Source: Sulfurospirillum halorespirans DSM 13726 (GTDB lineage Bacteria > Campylobacterota > Campylobacteria > Campylobacterales > Sulfurospirillaceae). From it: a stretch of DNA of 64,000 bases. The notes under the pieces are model-generated. The model did no database searches, had not been told where the DNA came from, and was given only the letters and a program-made list of their open reading frames with translations. A program made the translations under genes and the position numbers. The stretch spans positions 2,542,001 through 2,606,000 of the forward strand of contig NZ_CP017111.1 in NCBI RefSeq assembly GCF_001723605.1, written 5' to 3'. Below, in pieces: positions 42,269 to 54,600 of the stretch (positions within the stretch are counted from its first letter, which is position 1; each line of letters begins with the position of its first letter).

Positions 42269-43540
42269 CTACGGCTCCAACATCGCATTTTTGCTCATTC
42301 GTTTCAATGGAAGCAAAATGTACCCAAGCACGGTTCGTTTACCTGTAATAATATTAATCCCCGTCTCCATTCCTGGCATAATGGGCAAGTTTGGACCGAG
42401 TCGATCTTTGAATGCTTTGATTTTAATGGCATAAAAGATCTCTCCTTTTTGCGTCGTAAAACTATCGGGGCTAATCGAAACAAGTTCGCCCTCAATCATG
42501 CCATAACGAGCATAATCATACGCAGTAATTTCAATATTTGCTTTTTGTCCGACCCAAATGCGACCACGATCAGCCGCTTTGATGTTGGCTTCGACCATCA
42601 AACCCTCTTCCAATGGTGTAATCTCAGCAACCTTATCTCCAGATTTGATCGTGCCACCCACCGTATGAAAATAGAGCACATTCACGATGCCATTGACAGG
42701 AGAGGTGATGAGAAGACGTTTGGTTCTATCGACACTTGCTTCCGTTTGTTGGGAAAGTTGACTTATTTTGAGACGCACATCTTTGAGGTCATTGAGCAAT
42801 TTGGATTGAATGTCAGAGCGAACCGAACCTAACTCATGTATCACCTCTTTGTATTTGCCTTGCGTGACGGGTATGAGATTTTTCACCTCATCGACTTGGG
42901 TAATGAGATTTTGTTTTTTACTCATCTCAAAAAGGTACTCTTTGCGAGACCCAGCGCCTGATTTCATTAACTGCTCAGCAATCGTCGTATTTTCAAGTGC
43001 CATATTGAGCTCTAACATGAGGTTTTTTTGCCGACTCTCTAACTCTTTGAGTTCATACTGTCGCTGTTCTACTTTTTGTTGCACGCCACTGAGACGTTCC
43101 GAATTATTGAGCTTCTCACTCCTAAAAATCTGCATCTCATTTCCAACAATCTCAGGGTATTGTTCGACCAACGCTTTATCAAATACCAACTCTTTGTCAT
43201 CAATGAGACTCATCAAGCGCTCTTCTTTAGCTTGTAAAGAGACACGGTCAAGATCTTTCCCTTTCATATCTGCCGTAAAAAAGGCTTGGTTTAGCTGGTA
43301 AATGGGTTGATTGAGGGCAACATTTTGTCCCTCTTTCACTAGGATTTCAGAGACAATGCCACCTTCCATGTGTTGAAGGACTTTGGTTTGCCCAGAGGGA
43401 ACAATCTTTCCATTACCACGAACCACTTCATCAATTTCACTAAATGCCGCCCAGATCAAAAAAACAAAGAAAAAAAGAGCAATAGGCACGACCGTGATGT
43501 AATAATTCCAGCGTTTTTCAATCATCATTCTGTTTATCAT
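42269..43540 (-). CDS. HlyD-family T1SS membrane fusion protein
   Basis: A 423-residue periplasmic adaptor with one N-terminal membrane segment (about 14-32), a lipoyl-like strand GNGKIVPSGQTKVLQHMEGGIVSEI, a long coiled-coil hairpin (about 90-280), and a beta-barrel part ending with ISPDSF, PIMPGMETGINIITGKRT. It connects the ABC exporter to the TolC-type channel in secretion of the adhesin. It overlaps the ABC gene as ATGA. Confidence 0.92.
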   Translation of the reverse strand: MINRMMIEKRWNYYITVVPIALFFFVFLIWAAFSEIDEVVRGNGKIVPSGQTKVLQHMEGGIVSEILVKEGQNVALNQPIYQLNQAFFTADMKGKDLDRVSLQAKEERLMSLIDDKELVFDKALVEQYPEIVGNEMQIFRSEKLNNSERLSGVQQKVEQRQYELKELESRQKNLMLELNMALENTTIAEQLMKSGAGSRKEYLFEMSKKQNLITQVDEVKNLIPVTQGKYKEVIHELGSVRSDIQSKLLNDLKDVRLKISQLSQQTEASVDRTKRLLITSPVNGIVNVLYFHTVGGTIKSGDKVAEITPLEEGLMVEANIKAADRGRIWVGQKANIEITAYDYARYGMIEGELVSISPDSFTTQKGEIFYAIKIKAFKDRLGPNLPIMPGMETGINIITGKRTVLGYILLPLKRMSKNAMLEP

Positions 43541-45678
43541 GCTGGTTTGCCTTGCAACTGTTTTAATATCTCATCTTTAGCGCCATCCGCAACAATGCGA
43601 CCATTATTAACCACAAGCACTCTATCAACCAAATCCAATGCGGCAAAGCGATGGGTAATGACAATCAGCGTTTTATCTTCCATCATGGGTCTAAGGTGTT
43701 CCACCATCTCTTTTTCAAGCCCCACGTCCATACCCGTTGTAGGCTCATCCAAAATAACAATCGAAGGATCGCTAATCAAGGCACGTGCCAGTCCGACAAG
43801 ATGACGTTGCCCCACAGAGAGGCGATTGCCATTTTCGCCAACTTGGAAGTTTTCACCCTCGCCTGAGCGTTTCACCAACTCTTCAAGTCCCGTCATAGCT
43901 AGCAGTTTAATGAGTCTGTCTTTGCCAATATTGACACCAATCTCAATATTTTCTTTGAGTGTGCCTGAAAACAAAAAAGGCTCTTGGGGCATAATGCCTA
44001 TATGGGAACGCAGTTCCACAGGGTGAATCGTATTGATCTCATGCCCATCAATATAAATAGAGCCTGATTGTGCAACATCAAGTCCTGAGAGAAGTCGTAA
44101 AACCGTACTTTTACCCGCTCCAGTACGTCCGATAAACCCTACTTTCTCACCTGCTTTAATCTTAAAAGTTGCCGCTTGAAGTGAAGGATTTTTAGAACCC
44201 AAATAGGTGTAGCTGACATTGTTAAATTCGATATCGCCCTTAAGGTTTTGTATGCCAATCTCAATCGATTTTTGTGTCTCTAACGGCAAGTGCCAAAAAT
44301 GATTAATCGACTCTAGGGCTTCTTTGAACTCTTTGTACTTACTCAAAATCGTAGATATTTGAACAATAGGCACCATCGCGCGCCCTACTAAAATACCTAA
44401 AGCAACCAAAGCACCTATCGTCATTGTTTTATCTTGAATCTCATAGACACCAATGACCAACGTCAAAACCGTTGCTAATTGCATGACAATAGCGGAGAGA
44501 TTCATCGCAAGATTCGATTGCATCTGAATTTTAAGATTGATAAAATTGTAAAAACTAACAAGCTGTCGCCACTTAAAAAGTCGTTTTGTAATGGCATTGG
44601 TCAGTTTAAGTGTCTCGATGCCTTTAATGGTTTCAAACAGATAGTTGTGCTTCATCTGCCCATCTTTAAAAAGTTTTTTGCTCCAGCTAAAAATGGTAAT
44701 CTGAAACACCATATTAATTCCAATAATAATCAATCCACATACAAGTGCCATGGAAGCGATCATGGGAGAGATCAAGTAGATGACAAAAAGGGTTAGCACC
44801 ACAAAAGGCAGATCAAGTGCGGTGCCGATGCTCTTTGACATAAAAAAATCGCGTATTTGGGCAATCTCTCTAAAAAGATTCGCCTTAGAGCCTGCTAGAA
44901 GCTGGTCATGCCCGCTTTGAATCAGCAGCAAACGCTTCAATGCCTCTTCTTCCAATACACTCCCAATACGCTTTCCCATACTCTCTAAGATATAAACACG
45001 CACCATCTTAAACAGTGCATCAAAAATAAAGATAAGCCCTACGCCAAGGGTTAAAACAAACAGTGTTTCGGTTGCAAAGTTAGGAATGACTCTGTTATAG
45101 ACATTCATCGCGTACATGGGAATTAAAATAATAAAAAGATTGATAAAAACCGTTAGAATTCCCACACGAATAATGTCGGACTTTGCATCTAAAAGATGTT
45201 TCCAAAACCACTCTTTACTCTTTTCGGGATGCGTTAAGATATTTTTATAAGCAATATCTTTAAAAAAAGTTAACAGCGTTGTAAATCGTGCCTGTAAAGC
45301 TTCCATACTCAGATACTCTTTTTCATGCGTTAGAGGATTCAAAAGCGTGATCGTCTCCTCTTCAAAAGAGCTCAAAATAGCGATTTCTTCATTGTCAGAG
45401 ATAACAATGCAGGGAAAAACATGGGAATGCACCATATCTGAGGAGAGTGCTATCTCCTCAAACTCTAACCCAAAATCTTTGGAACCGTATCTCAAATCAT
45501 CGACAGTCACCTGCTTATGATCGTGTGCTAAGATATTTTGAATGGTCTCAAAAGAGACATCCCCATAATAAAAATCAAGAATGTACTTAAAACAAAGGAG
45601 TAATCTATCTTTTGTTTTATGCAAAGGTACTTCTACTAACGTGTCGTGCTGTTGCACTTTTTTTCCTTTAAACAACAT
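43537..45678 (-). CDS. Type I secretion ABC transporter (LapB/RtxB-like)
   Basis: A 713-residue exporter. Residues 10-130 form a C39-like domain without a catalytic Cys/His pair, which in this class binds rather than cuts the substrate. Membrane segments span about 155-430. The nucleotide-binding domain has Walker A GRTGAGKST near 508, signature LSVGQRHLVGLARAL near 605, and Walker B IVILDEPTTGMD near 628. I take ATG 45678, which lies inside the last codons of the adhesin gene; longer in-frame sequence is only adhesin in another frame. It secretes the RTX protein encoded just upstream. Confidence 0.9.
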   Translation of the reverse strand: MLFKGKKVQQHDTLVEVPLHKTKDRLLLCFKYILDFYYGDVSFETIQNILAHDHKQVTVDDLRYGSKDFGLEFEEIALSSDMVHSHVFPCIVISDNEEIAILSSFEEETITLLNPLTHEKEYLSMEALQARFTTLLTFFKDIAYKNILTHPEKSKEWFWKHLLDAKSDIIRVGILTVFINLFIILIPMYAMNVYNRVIPNFATETLFVLTLGVGLIFIFDALFKMVRVYILESMGKRIGSVLEEEALKRLLLIQSGHDQLLAGSKANLFREIAQIRDFFMSKSIGTALDLPFVVLTLFVIYLISPMIASMALVCGLIIIGINMVFQITIFSWSKKLFKDGQMKHNYLFETIKGIETLKLTNAITKRLFKWRQLVSFYNFINLKIQMQSNLAMNLSAIVMQLATVLTLVIGVYEIQDKTMTIGALVALGILVGRAMVPIVQISTILSKYKEFKEALESINHFWHLPLETQKSIEIGIQNLKGDIEFNNVSYTYLGSKNPSLQAATFKIKAGEKVGFIGRTGAGKSTVLRLLSGLDVAQSGSIYIDGHEINTIHPVELRSHIGIMPQEPFLFSGTLKENIEIGVNIGKDRLIKLLAMTGLEELVKRSGEGENFQVGENGNRLSVGQRHLVGLARALISDPSIVILDEPTTGMDVGLEKEMVEHLRPMMEDKTLIVITHRFAALDLVDRVLVVNNGRIVADGAKDEILKQLQGKPA

Positions 45679-48600
45679 GCATATAAAGTGTTTCGTTATT
45701 GGTGGTTGTAATCGTATAATCACCTGTAGCGCTCAAAGCCCATGAGTGATCGGCATCCGTAACACCATTCACACTGGCGACATTATCTAAGGAGATATTG
45801 CTCACAGTTGTTCCACTATTTGCCACATCCAGTGTTAACATAGTGCTCGCAGTTGTTGAAGAGTCAAATGCAAATAAAGATGACGCATTGATGCTTAGAC
45901 CTAAACCACTATCAAGTCCAAGATTACTAATGTCTAAGGTTTCGATATTGCTAAAGAGTGTTGAGTCATTTAAAACAGATGCGTTGGAACCTGTGATACT
46001 GACCGTATCGTTCCCACTTCCTCCATCAAAATGGTCAAATGATGCTAAGTTACTAAAATCTAAAACCAATTGATCATTGCCATTTCCTGTTTGAATCACA
46101 TCAGCACCACCTGTGCTATGAATGAGATCATCTTGTCCCGTCCCCGTAATCGTGTCATCCCCTGTTGTGTCGTTGATTGTTACACCTTTACCCGTAATGC
46201 TTGAAGCATCGTAGGTTCCAGTGGCGCTTAAATTAATACTTAAATTTCCCGTTCCACTCAGGGCAAAACTAGCATCATCACTACTCGTGATCGTTGCATC
46301 GTAACTGTTTAGATTCAGTGCTTCAATATCTTGAAGTTTTCCACTCATATCCATGGTGCTTAAAAGATTGACCGTATCGGTTCCACCATTACCATCAATA
46401 CTGCTTGCCGCGGAAAGATTATAGGTCTCAGTCACACTGCTTGAACCTGAGATAGAATGACCACCTATTGTATCATTATAAGTAATTCCACTTAATCCTG
46501 ATACGGTGGCTACACTCATATCGAGCGAGGCATCCAGCGTTGTTACTAAGGAACCACTTCCAGCAATCGTGCTAAATTGATCAACTTGGGATGAGTTCAT
46601 CGTTAAAGCAACACCGCTATTGATGCTTAACGTATCAAGATTTGAAAGCGTTACACTGCTTAGATCCATGGTTGATGTCACGGTGAGATTATCGGTTCCA
46701 CTCACACCATCAAAACTATGGATGGCGCTTGCATTTGAAACGGTTAGTGTATCATTTCCACTGCCACCTAAAACATCGTAACTACCGCTGGCAAGGGTTA
46801 AAGAGTTACCTAAATCGGAGAAATGGATCGTTTCAATATTGGTGACATTACTGCCAAGACCACTAATGGCTCCACCTGTGGTAAAGTAAAGCGTATCGGT
46901 GCCACTACTTCCATTGACACTATCACTGGCACTAAAATTAGCAACGGTATAATAAAAGATATCTGCACCAGTGCCACCAATGAGGCTAACGTTATTATAA
47001 TCCAATGCCACATCATTGCCACCATTAGCAAGTTGAATGATTTCTATACCACTGAGGGCTGCACTAATACCACCTGCACCACTGATAGCATCGGTAATGA
47101 GCACTGTATCGACGCCACTGCCCCCATTAATTACGGCACTTTGCGTTGCTGTAATGCTAATCGTATCGGAACTACTGCCTGTGGTGACACTAACGGCATT
47201 GGTATACGAAGAGATATCGATGATTAAACTACCCGATGCTAAAGAGCCATCAATCGTAGCAAATTTGTTGATAGCACTGCTATCAAGCGTTACCGATCCG
47301 CTAAAACTGGAGAGATTGAGCGTTTCAAAGTTAGTGACGTTTTGGAACAATGCTCCACCCAGCGTACCGCTTCCTGTTATTTTGAGGATGTCGGTATTAG
47401 CACCACCATCAAGGGTATCACTCGCCGCTAAATTACCCAGTGCGAATTCAACGGTATCAGCTCCATTTCCTGCATAGAGTGTATTATTAACGCTACTTCC
47501 ACCAATAATCGTATCATTGCCACTGGTACCAAGAACGGAAATATTACCCACATTAATGGTATTGGTTCCACTGGCAAGTTGTAAAAATTCAACCGAACTG
47601 TCAATTTTAGTCGTCGTAATCGTTCCTGCATCGCTCATCACAATCGTATCATTGCCACTACCACCAACTAATGTACCAACCGACGTGAGATTTGCAATGC
47701 TGAGATTAAACGTGTCATCCCCATCATCGCCATACAAAAGATCCGCTCCACCGCCACCATTGATGATGTCATTGCCATTGCCACCATAAATCGTATTGGC
47801 AGCACTGGTTCCAGTGATCGTATCTGCGAAGCTTCCGCCTACGAGTGAAACCCCTGTTTTAGAAAAATTGGTTACGGTGTTGATTCCCGCACTTGAAAGC
47901 TGAATCACTTCAATACCGCTCACAGAGTTAAACATCGAAGAAGCATCAAGCGTCCCACTGTTTGAAAATGCCAACGTATCAATACCTGAGCCACCAACAA
48001 TAATGTCTGCACTGCTTAAATTGGCAATGGCATAATTAAATGTATCATTATCGCTACCGCCAATGAGGGAGATTCCATCAAGATTGAGGGTAATCGTATT
48101 GGTGCCCAAAGAAGAAAATTGAATTTTTTGAATATTGGTATAGCTTCCAGCAATCGCACTTATCGTTCCATTGTCGGTAAATTCAAGCGTATTGACGCCA
48201 AGACCACCGTTAATAATATCGCCCGCTGTAAAATCTGCAAGTGCAAATTTAAAGGTGTCATTACCATTGCCTGCATTGACGGTATTGTTGTATCCAACAC
48301 CTCCGATAATCGTGTCATCTGAGGTACTTCCAAGAATGCTGTACCCAGATCCAATGTTTAAAGTATTGGTTCCAGTAGCAAGCTGAATGTACTCAATTTC
48401 GTTTACATGTAAAAGATTGGCAGCATCAATTGTGCCTGTATCAAGGAAGCTCAGCGTATCATTTCCAGCACCTCCATAAAGGGTATCACTGCTACTGAGT
48501 GTGCTGATACTATAGTTAAAGATGTCAGCACCATTACCACCCAATAGCGTAACGCCTTTACTGCTGGCATCTAAAGTAATGGCATTTCCACCGCCATCCG

Positions 48601-51600
48601 CCAGTTGAACTTTTTGAATATTTGACATATTCGTAAACATCGCTTCGGTAAGTGTTCCTGCGGTCGTAAAGAGAAGTGTATTCACCCCACTTCCGCCATC
48701 AAGTGTATCATGGCTATCAAACGTCGTGGCGGTGTATTTAAAAATATCATCCCCGCTACTACCCAAAAGGGTTCCATCGTTAAAATCAATCGTTACGGTA
48801 TTGTTGCCTGTAAAAAGTTGTATCTTTTCGATACCTAAAGCATTCGTAAAGAGTGGATTATCACTTGTCGTTATCGTATCTTTGAGTTGTATCGTATCTA
48901 CGCCTAATCCACCAATCATCGTAAGATTACTGGTGAGATCACTTTTACTCATTAAAAAAGTATCGTTTCCGCTTAATGATCCTGCAACATCATCGCCATA
49001 CAAGACATCCGTTCCACCAAGCGTTCCTCGCTCCAGCGTATCATTACCGCCATTACCAACGAGTGTGTTGCTTGAAGCGTTGCCAACGAGGCTATCATCA
49101 CCCGTCCCTGCGAAGACCCATTCAAATCCACTAATGGTATCTTTAACACTGCTATTCCCGATTTGATAGGCGACATTGGTTGAGAGATTGACATAAATAT
49201 TTTTGCCGCTTAATTCATCATACCTTAGAATATCGGTACTCGTATCCGTTGAAGCATCGCCACCGTACAAGGTGTCGCTATCTAACATACCGTAAATCGT
49301 ATCGCTTCCATTGCCACCATAAAGGATGTCACTACTTCCATCTGCGGTATTCGCTCCTGTAACAGAGCTCCCTCCACCACGAAGAATATCATTACCATCG
49401 CCACCCACAATTATATCAGCACCCATTCCTCCAGCGATAATGTCATTATCAGAACCACCATCGAGATAATCATTACCCTCATCGCCGAACAAACTGTCAT
49501 TACCACGATTTCCCCAAATGCTATTATTGGCATTATTGCCATAAATAATATCTGCATTAGAGGATGTAGCCGTAACGTCCGAACCACTGATATTTTCAAA
49601 ATTACTAATCGTATCTTCTGCCACAAAGCTTGAACCATTCCATACCGAAACCGTTGTTGTTCCCGAATCATTCAACGTGACATTGATTTTACTTTGATTG
49701 ACATAACTAACGGTATCAACGCCATTGCCACCATCAAGGACATCGTTACCACCCATACCCATAATGACATCATTACCATCTTCGCCGTAAATAGTATTAA
49801 CAGCGCTATCGCCAGTAAACGAATCGCTATAGGCCGTTCCTTTAATATTTTCGATTCCACTGATAAGATCGTTCCCACGCGATGCTGAGATATACTGCGT
49901 ATTTGAGGTAGTGCGTAGATCCGTACTGGCGGCTTCTGCAATGCCATCAACGGAATAATCAATCCAGTCACTGCCTGCTCCACCTATCAGCGTATCGCTT
50001 CCAGTACCACCCATAAGGATGTCATCATCATCGCCACCATTAAGGATGTCATTGCCTATGCCACCTTTGAGTGTGTCATCGCCTGCATTACCCAGAAGAG
50101 TATTATCGTTACTATCTCCGCTTAGTGTATCATTAGCACTGCCACCTGTAACGTTTTCGATGTTAACAATCGTATCCGTATCGCCACCACTGAGCGTTAC
50201 AGTTGCATTGGTCGCACCATTAAGTACAACGGTAATCACGCCATTGAGAGCAGAATAATCCACCGTATCACTGTCACCTTCGCCATTGTAAAAATCAGTA
50301 CCATCGCTTAGAGAGGAAGCATAAATGGTATCGTTACCACTACCTCCATAGACACTATCATTCCCTGATTCTGCATACAGTTGATCACTCCCAGCTCCAC
50401 CATAAAGGGTATCGCCGTCATTCCCACCATGAAGGATGTCATTACCATCATCTCCATACAATGTATCACTACCGGCATTGCCATAAATGGTATCGTTACT
50501 TCCATAACCGTGAATAATATTCGCAAGGCTATTTCCGGTTAACGTATCGTCGTAATTGTTTGAGCCTTCAAGATTTTCAATATCTTCGGCAATAAAACGA
50601 TCACTGCCTCCACCACCTGTTGTTTGAACGGAAGTGTTGGAAATATCTACGCTAATAGAAGATCCTGCATAATAATACGAAACCGTATCAATACCGTCTC
50701 CTCCGCTGATCGTATCATTGCCTTCGTGGACTCTAAAATAGTCATTGCCTTCATTGCCATAAAGCGTATTGGTGCCAGCGTTTCCTTCAATAAAATCGTT
50801 GCCTTCTCCAGCATAGAGTATATCGTTATCGTCCCCTCCGTATAAAGAGTCATCCCCTTTACCGCCATAAATGGTATCAGCGCCTACTTCTCCCCAAATC
50901 GTATCGGCACCCGTTTCAGTGCCTCCTGTGGCTAAAGCGTTGGTATTATCATCTCCATAAAGGAGATCCGCTCCTGCTCCTGCATAAATCGTATCATTGC
51001 CTGTGCGACCAACAATGGTATTGCGATTGCTATCACCCGTAAGGGTGTCATTATAAAGGGTGGCTGTGATATTTTCAATACCGGTAATATAATCAACACC
51101 CGCACTTCCCGTGGCATTGCTGTTTGAAAGATTCACAATAACAGAACCACCAATTTGAGCAAAATCAATGGTATCGCCCAAAGTATCATGAGCTCCACCG
51201 TCAATGGTATCATTGCCCGTTGTCATAACAAACCAGTCATCACCCGCATTACCGTGAAGAGTATCCGAACCACTATTTCCGATCAAGGTATCATTATAGG
51301 TCGACCCTAAAACTTTGTAAAAATTGGTGACACTATCAACCGCACCACTGCCATCAACAGCACTGTTTTGAACAACGCCATTAATTGTCAATCCTGAGCT
51401 TAGATTTACAGTAACAGCTGCACTATCAGCAGAATAATCAATGGTATCGGTTCCACTTGCACTACCAACATTACCGCCACTGAGCGTATCTGCGCCAATG
51501 CCTCCTGAAATGGTATCGTTTCCATCGCCACCGTAAATAACATCATCCCCCGCGCCACCTGAGAGAATATCATTACCGCCCCATCCGTAGAGGGTATTCG

Positions 51601-54600
51601 CATTATCATTGCCCGTAATCGTATCGCCAAAACCGTTACTGCCATAAATGATTTCAACATCATCGCTGATCGTATCGGTTCCCTCAGAAGTGCTTAGTGT
51701 GCCTGTAGAGAGGACATTTCCATTGGTAGCATCGGGGGCAATGACGATTTTGGCTGTGGCATTGCGGTAATCGGCAATATCGATCCCATCACCGCCAACA
51801 AAAACATCATTACCAACACCGCCGATAAAGCTATCATCGCCAGCGCCACCCACTAAACTATCATTGCCTGAACCACCAACGAGTATATCACTACCATCTT
51901 CGCCATAGAGCGTATCATTATCGGCGCCGCCGTCTAAACTGTCATTACCCATACCACCGTAAAGTAAGTCCGCGCCATCGTTACCAGAGAGTGTATCCGC
52001 TCCTGCATTACCATAAATAGTATTTGCCATGCCATCGCCATAGAGCGTATCGTTGCCACTCCCTGCATTGATATTTTCAACATTCACAATGGTCTCAGTG
52101 TTGCCATAGCCATCATTGATAATTTTTTGTGTGGATAAATTGATCGTAATCGGTGTCGTGGTGATAGCAGAAAAATCTATCCAATCGTTAGAGCCACTAC
52201 CCCCATCAATGTAATCAACCCCGACACTGGTAAAAATGGTATCATCGCCAGCGCCACCTTTAAGGGTATTGGCTTGGTCATCACCGTAAATCGTATCATT
52301 ACCCGTGCCACCGGTGATATTTTCTATTTCACTAAAGGTGCTTGCATTCGTATTTACACTACCCATTGCCATATTAATCACTAACGCTGTTGCAACATCT
52401 GAAAAATCTAGTGTATCGCCATTACTTTCGCCATTTTCACCGCCAGTAATGACATCACCATCCGTATTGCCATAAAAAAGGTCATCACCATCACCACCGA
52501 AAAGGTTATCAGCCCCAGAGCCACCTTTGAGAGTATCATTGCCTGCTTCACCAAATAGGGTATCGACTTGACTTCCGCCTGTGACAATGTCATTTCCAGC
52601 ACCGGCATAAATGGTTGATAAGACACCGCTGTTTGCCATCGTAATGACATCGGCTAAATTGCCCGCTCTTAAAATTTCTATCGTGGTAATATCAACACTA
52701 TCAGCGCCTTCACCCGTAATCAAAGTGCTATTTAATGTCGCGGTAATCGCAACACCTGCGGTTGAATAATCTAGGGTATCAATTCCACTACCGCCATTAA
52801 AGGTATCATTTCCAGCGCCACCTCTTAGGGTATCGTCACCGCCACCACCATAGAGGATGTCATCACCATCGCCACCCTCTAAAATGTCATTACCGATTAA
52901 GGCATTGAGACTATCATCGCCATAAAGGGTATCTGCACCCGCACCACCTTTGAGCGTATCTGCACCTGCATTCCCCATCAAGATATTGGCTTGAGAATCG
53001 CCATTTAGAGCATCATTGCCACTGCCTGCTACAACATTTTCGATGTTATAAAGCGCGTCAGCACCAATTGTTGCACCACTGGTTATCGCACTCCCCGCAC
53101 TTGAGCCATTTAAAGTAACCGTCAAATTTTCGTTTACATGTAAAAGACTATAGTCGATCGTATCGCTTCCCGTTCCCCCATCATAACGATCCGAACTGCC
53201 ATCAATGTCTGCAGATGCAATGACAATCGTATCATCCCCTGCATCACCATACAGATTATCGCTACCAGCACCACCGTATAAGGTATCATTATCGGCGCCA
53301 CCGTATAAAGTATCGTTTCCACCTTCACCACTGAGCGTATCAGTACCCTCATTGCCATAGATGATATTGCTGAGCGTATCACCCGTAATGGTATCGGAAA
53401 CTTTGGAGCCTTTGACATTTTCAATGTTTCGAATAACATCATCATTTCCACCACCAGCGGTTCCGACAACAACTGTTGCATCCAATGATCCTGCTAATGT
53501 GAGCGTGATGTTTTCTAAAAGGGTACTGTAATCAATCGTATCAATGCCACTTCCACCATCAATGGAAAAGGACTTCGTATCCGAACTAGCACTTTGCGTA
53601 ATCGTATCGGCACCTGAGCCTGTTTGAATAAACTCAATAGTATTAAAAGTGTCTTTATTGGCTAAAGACGCTGTTTTTGCGATACTTTGCACACTCAGAT
53701 CAACGCTTAACGATGCCGTTTCACTTCCATACGCAAGAGTATCCGTACCATCTTCACCCTCCAACATATCGCCATCAAAATTACCTGTGAGAAGATCATT
53801 TCCCAGACCTCCTTTAAGCGTATTGATCGTTCCACTTTTACCCATGAGCGTATCATTACCACTGCCGGCGATTGCATTTTGAAGATTAACCAAGGTATCA
53901 TAGGTAGCAGAGCCTGTGTAGTTGGCTTGGCTGTTGGACAAATTAATTGAGATATTGGCACTTTCACTGGAATAATCAACACTGTTGGTACCTGTTCCGC
54001 CGTCTAAATAATCGCCATCCAGCCCGCCATAAAGGGTATCATTTCCCCCAGCACCACTGAGCGTATTCACAACACCGACTTTACCTCGTATCGTATCATC
54101 CCCAGAAGAGCCAATAATATTTTCAATACCATAAAGGGTATCCGTACCTTCCGTTGAGGCATTACCTACGACGGTTCCAGTTGCAAGATTTGCATTAATA
54201 CTAAAAAGAGCGGATGTATAATCTGCTGTGTCATTACCACTATCAACGCTTATACTTGTGCCACCGATGAATGTGTCATTGCCAGCACCGCCGATAAACG
54301 TGTCATTGCCCATTTCACCATAGAGCAAGTCATCCCCTAGTCCAGCCGAAAGGACATCATTTCCGCTACCTGCTTTGATTGTATTATTGGCACTGTTACC
54401 AGTAATCGTATCGTTGCCACTGCCTGTGTTAATATTTTGAAGATTATTGAGTGTATCTGAATTGGTTGTTGTAGGAGAAGTACCTGTTTTATAAATATTT
54501 TTAGAAGCAGTAGAAAGATCAACGGTTAAACTCTCTGTACGTGCTGAATAATCAGCCAGATTAACCCCACTCGCACCATCAAGATAATCACCATCCAAAT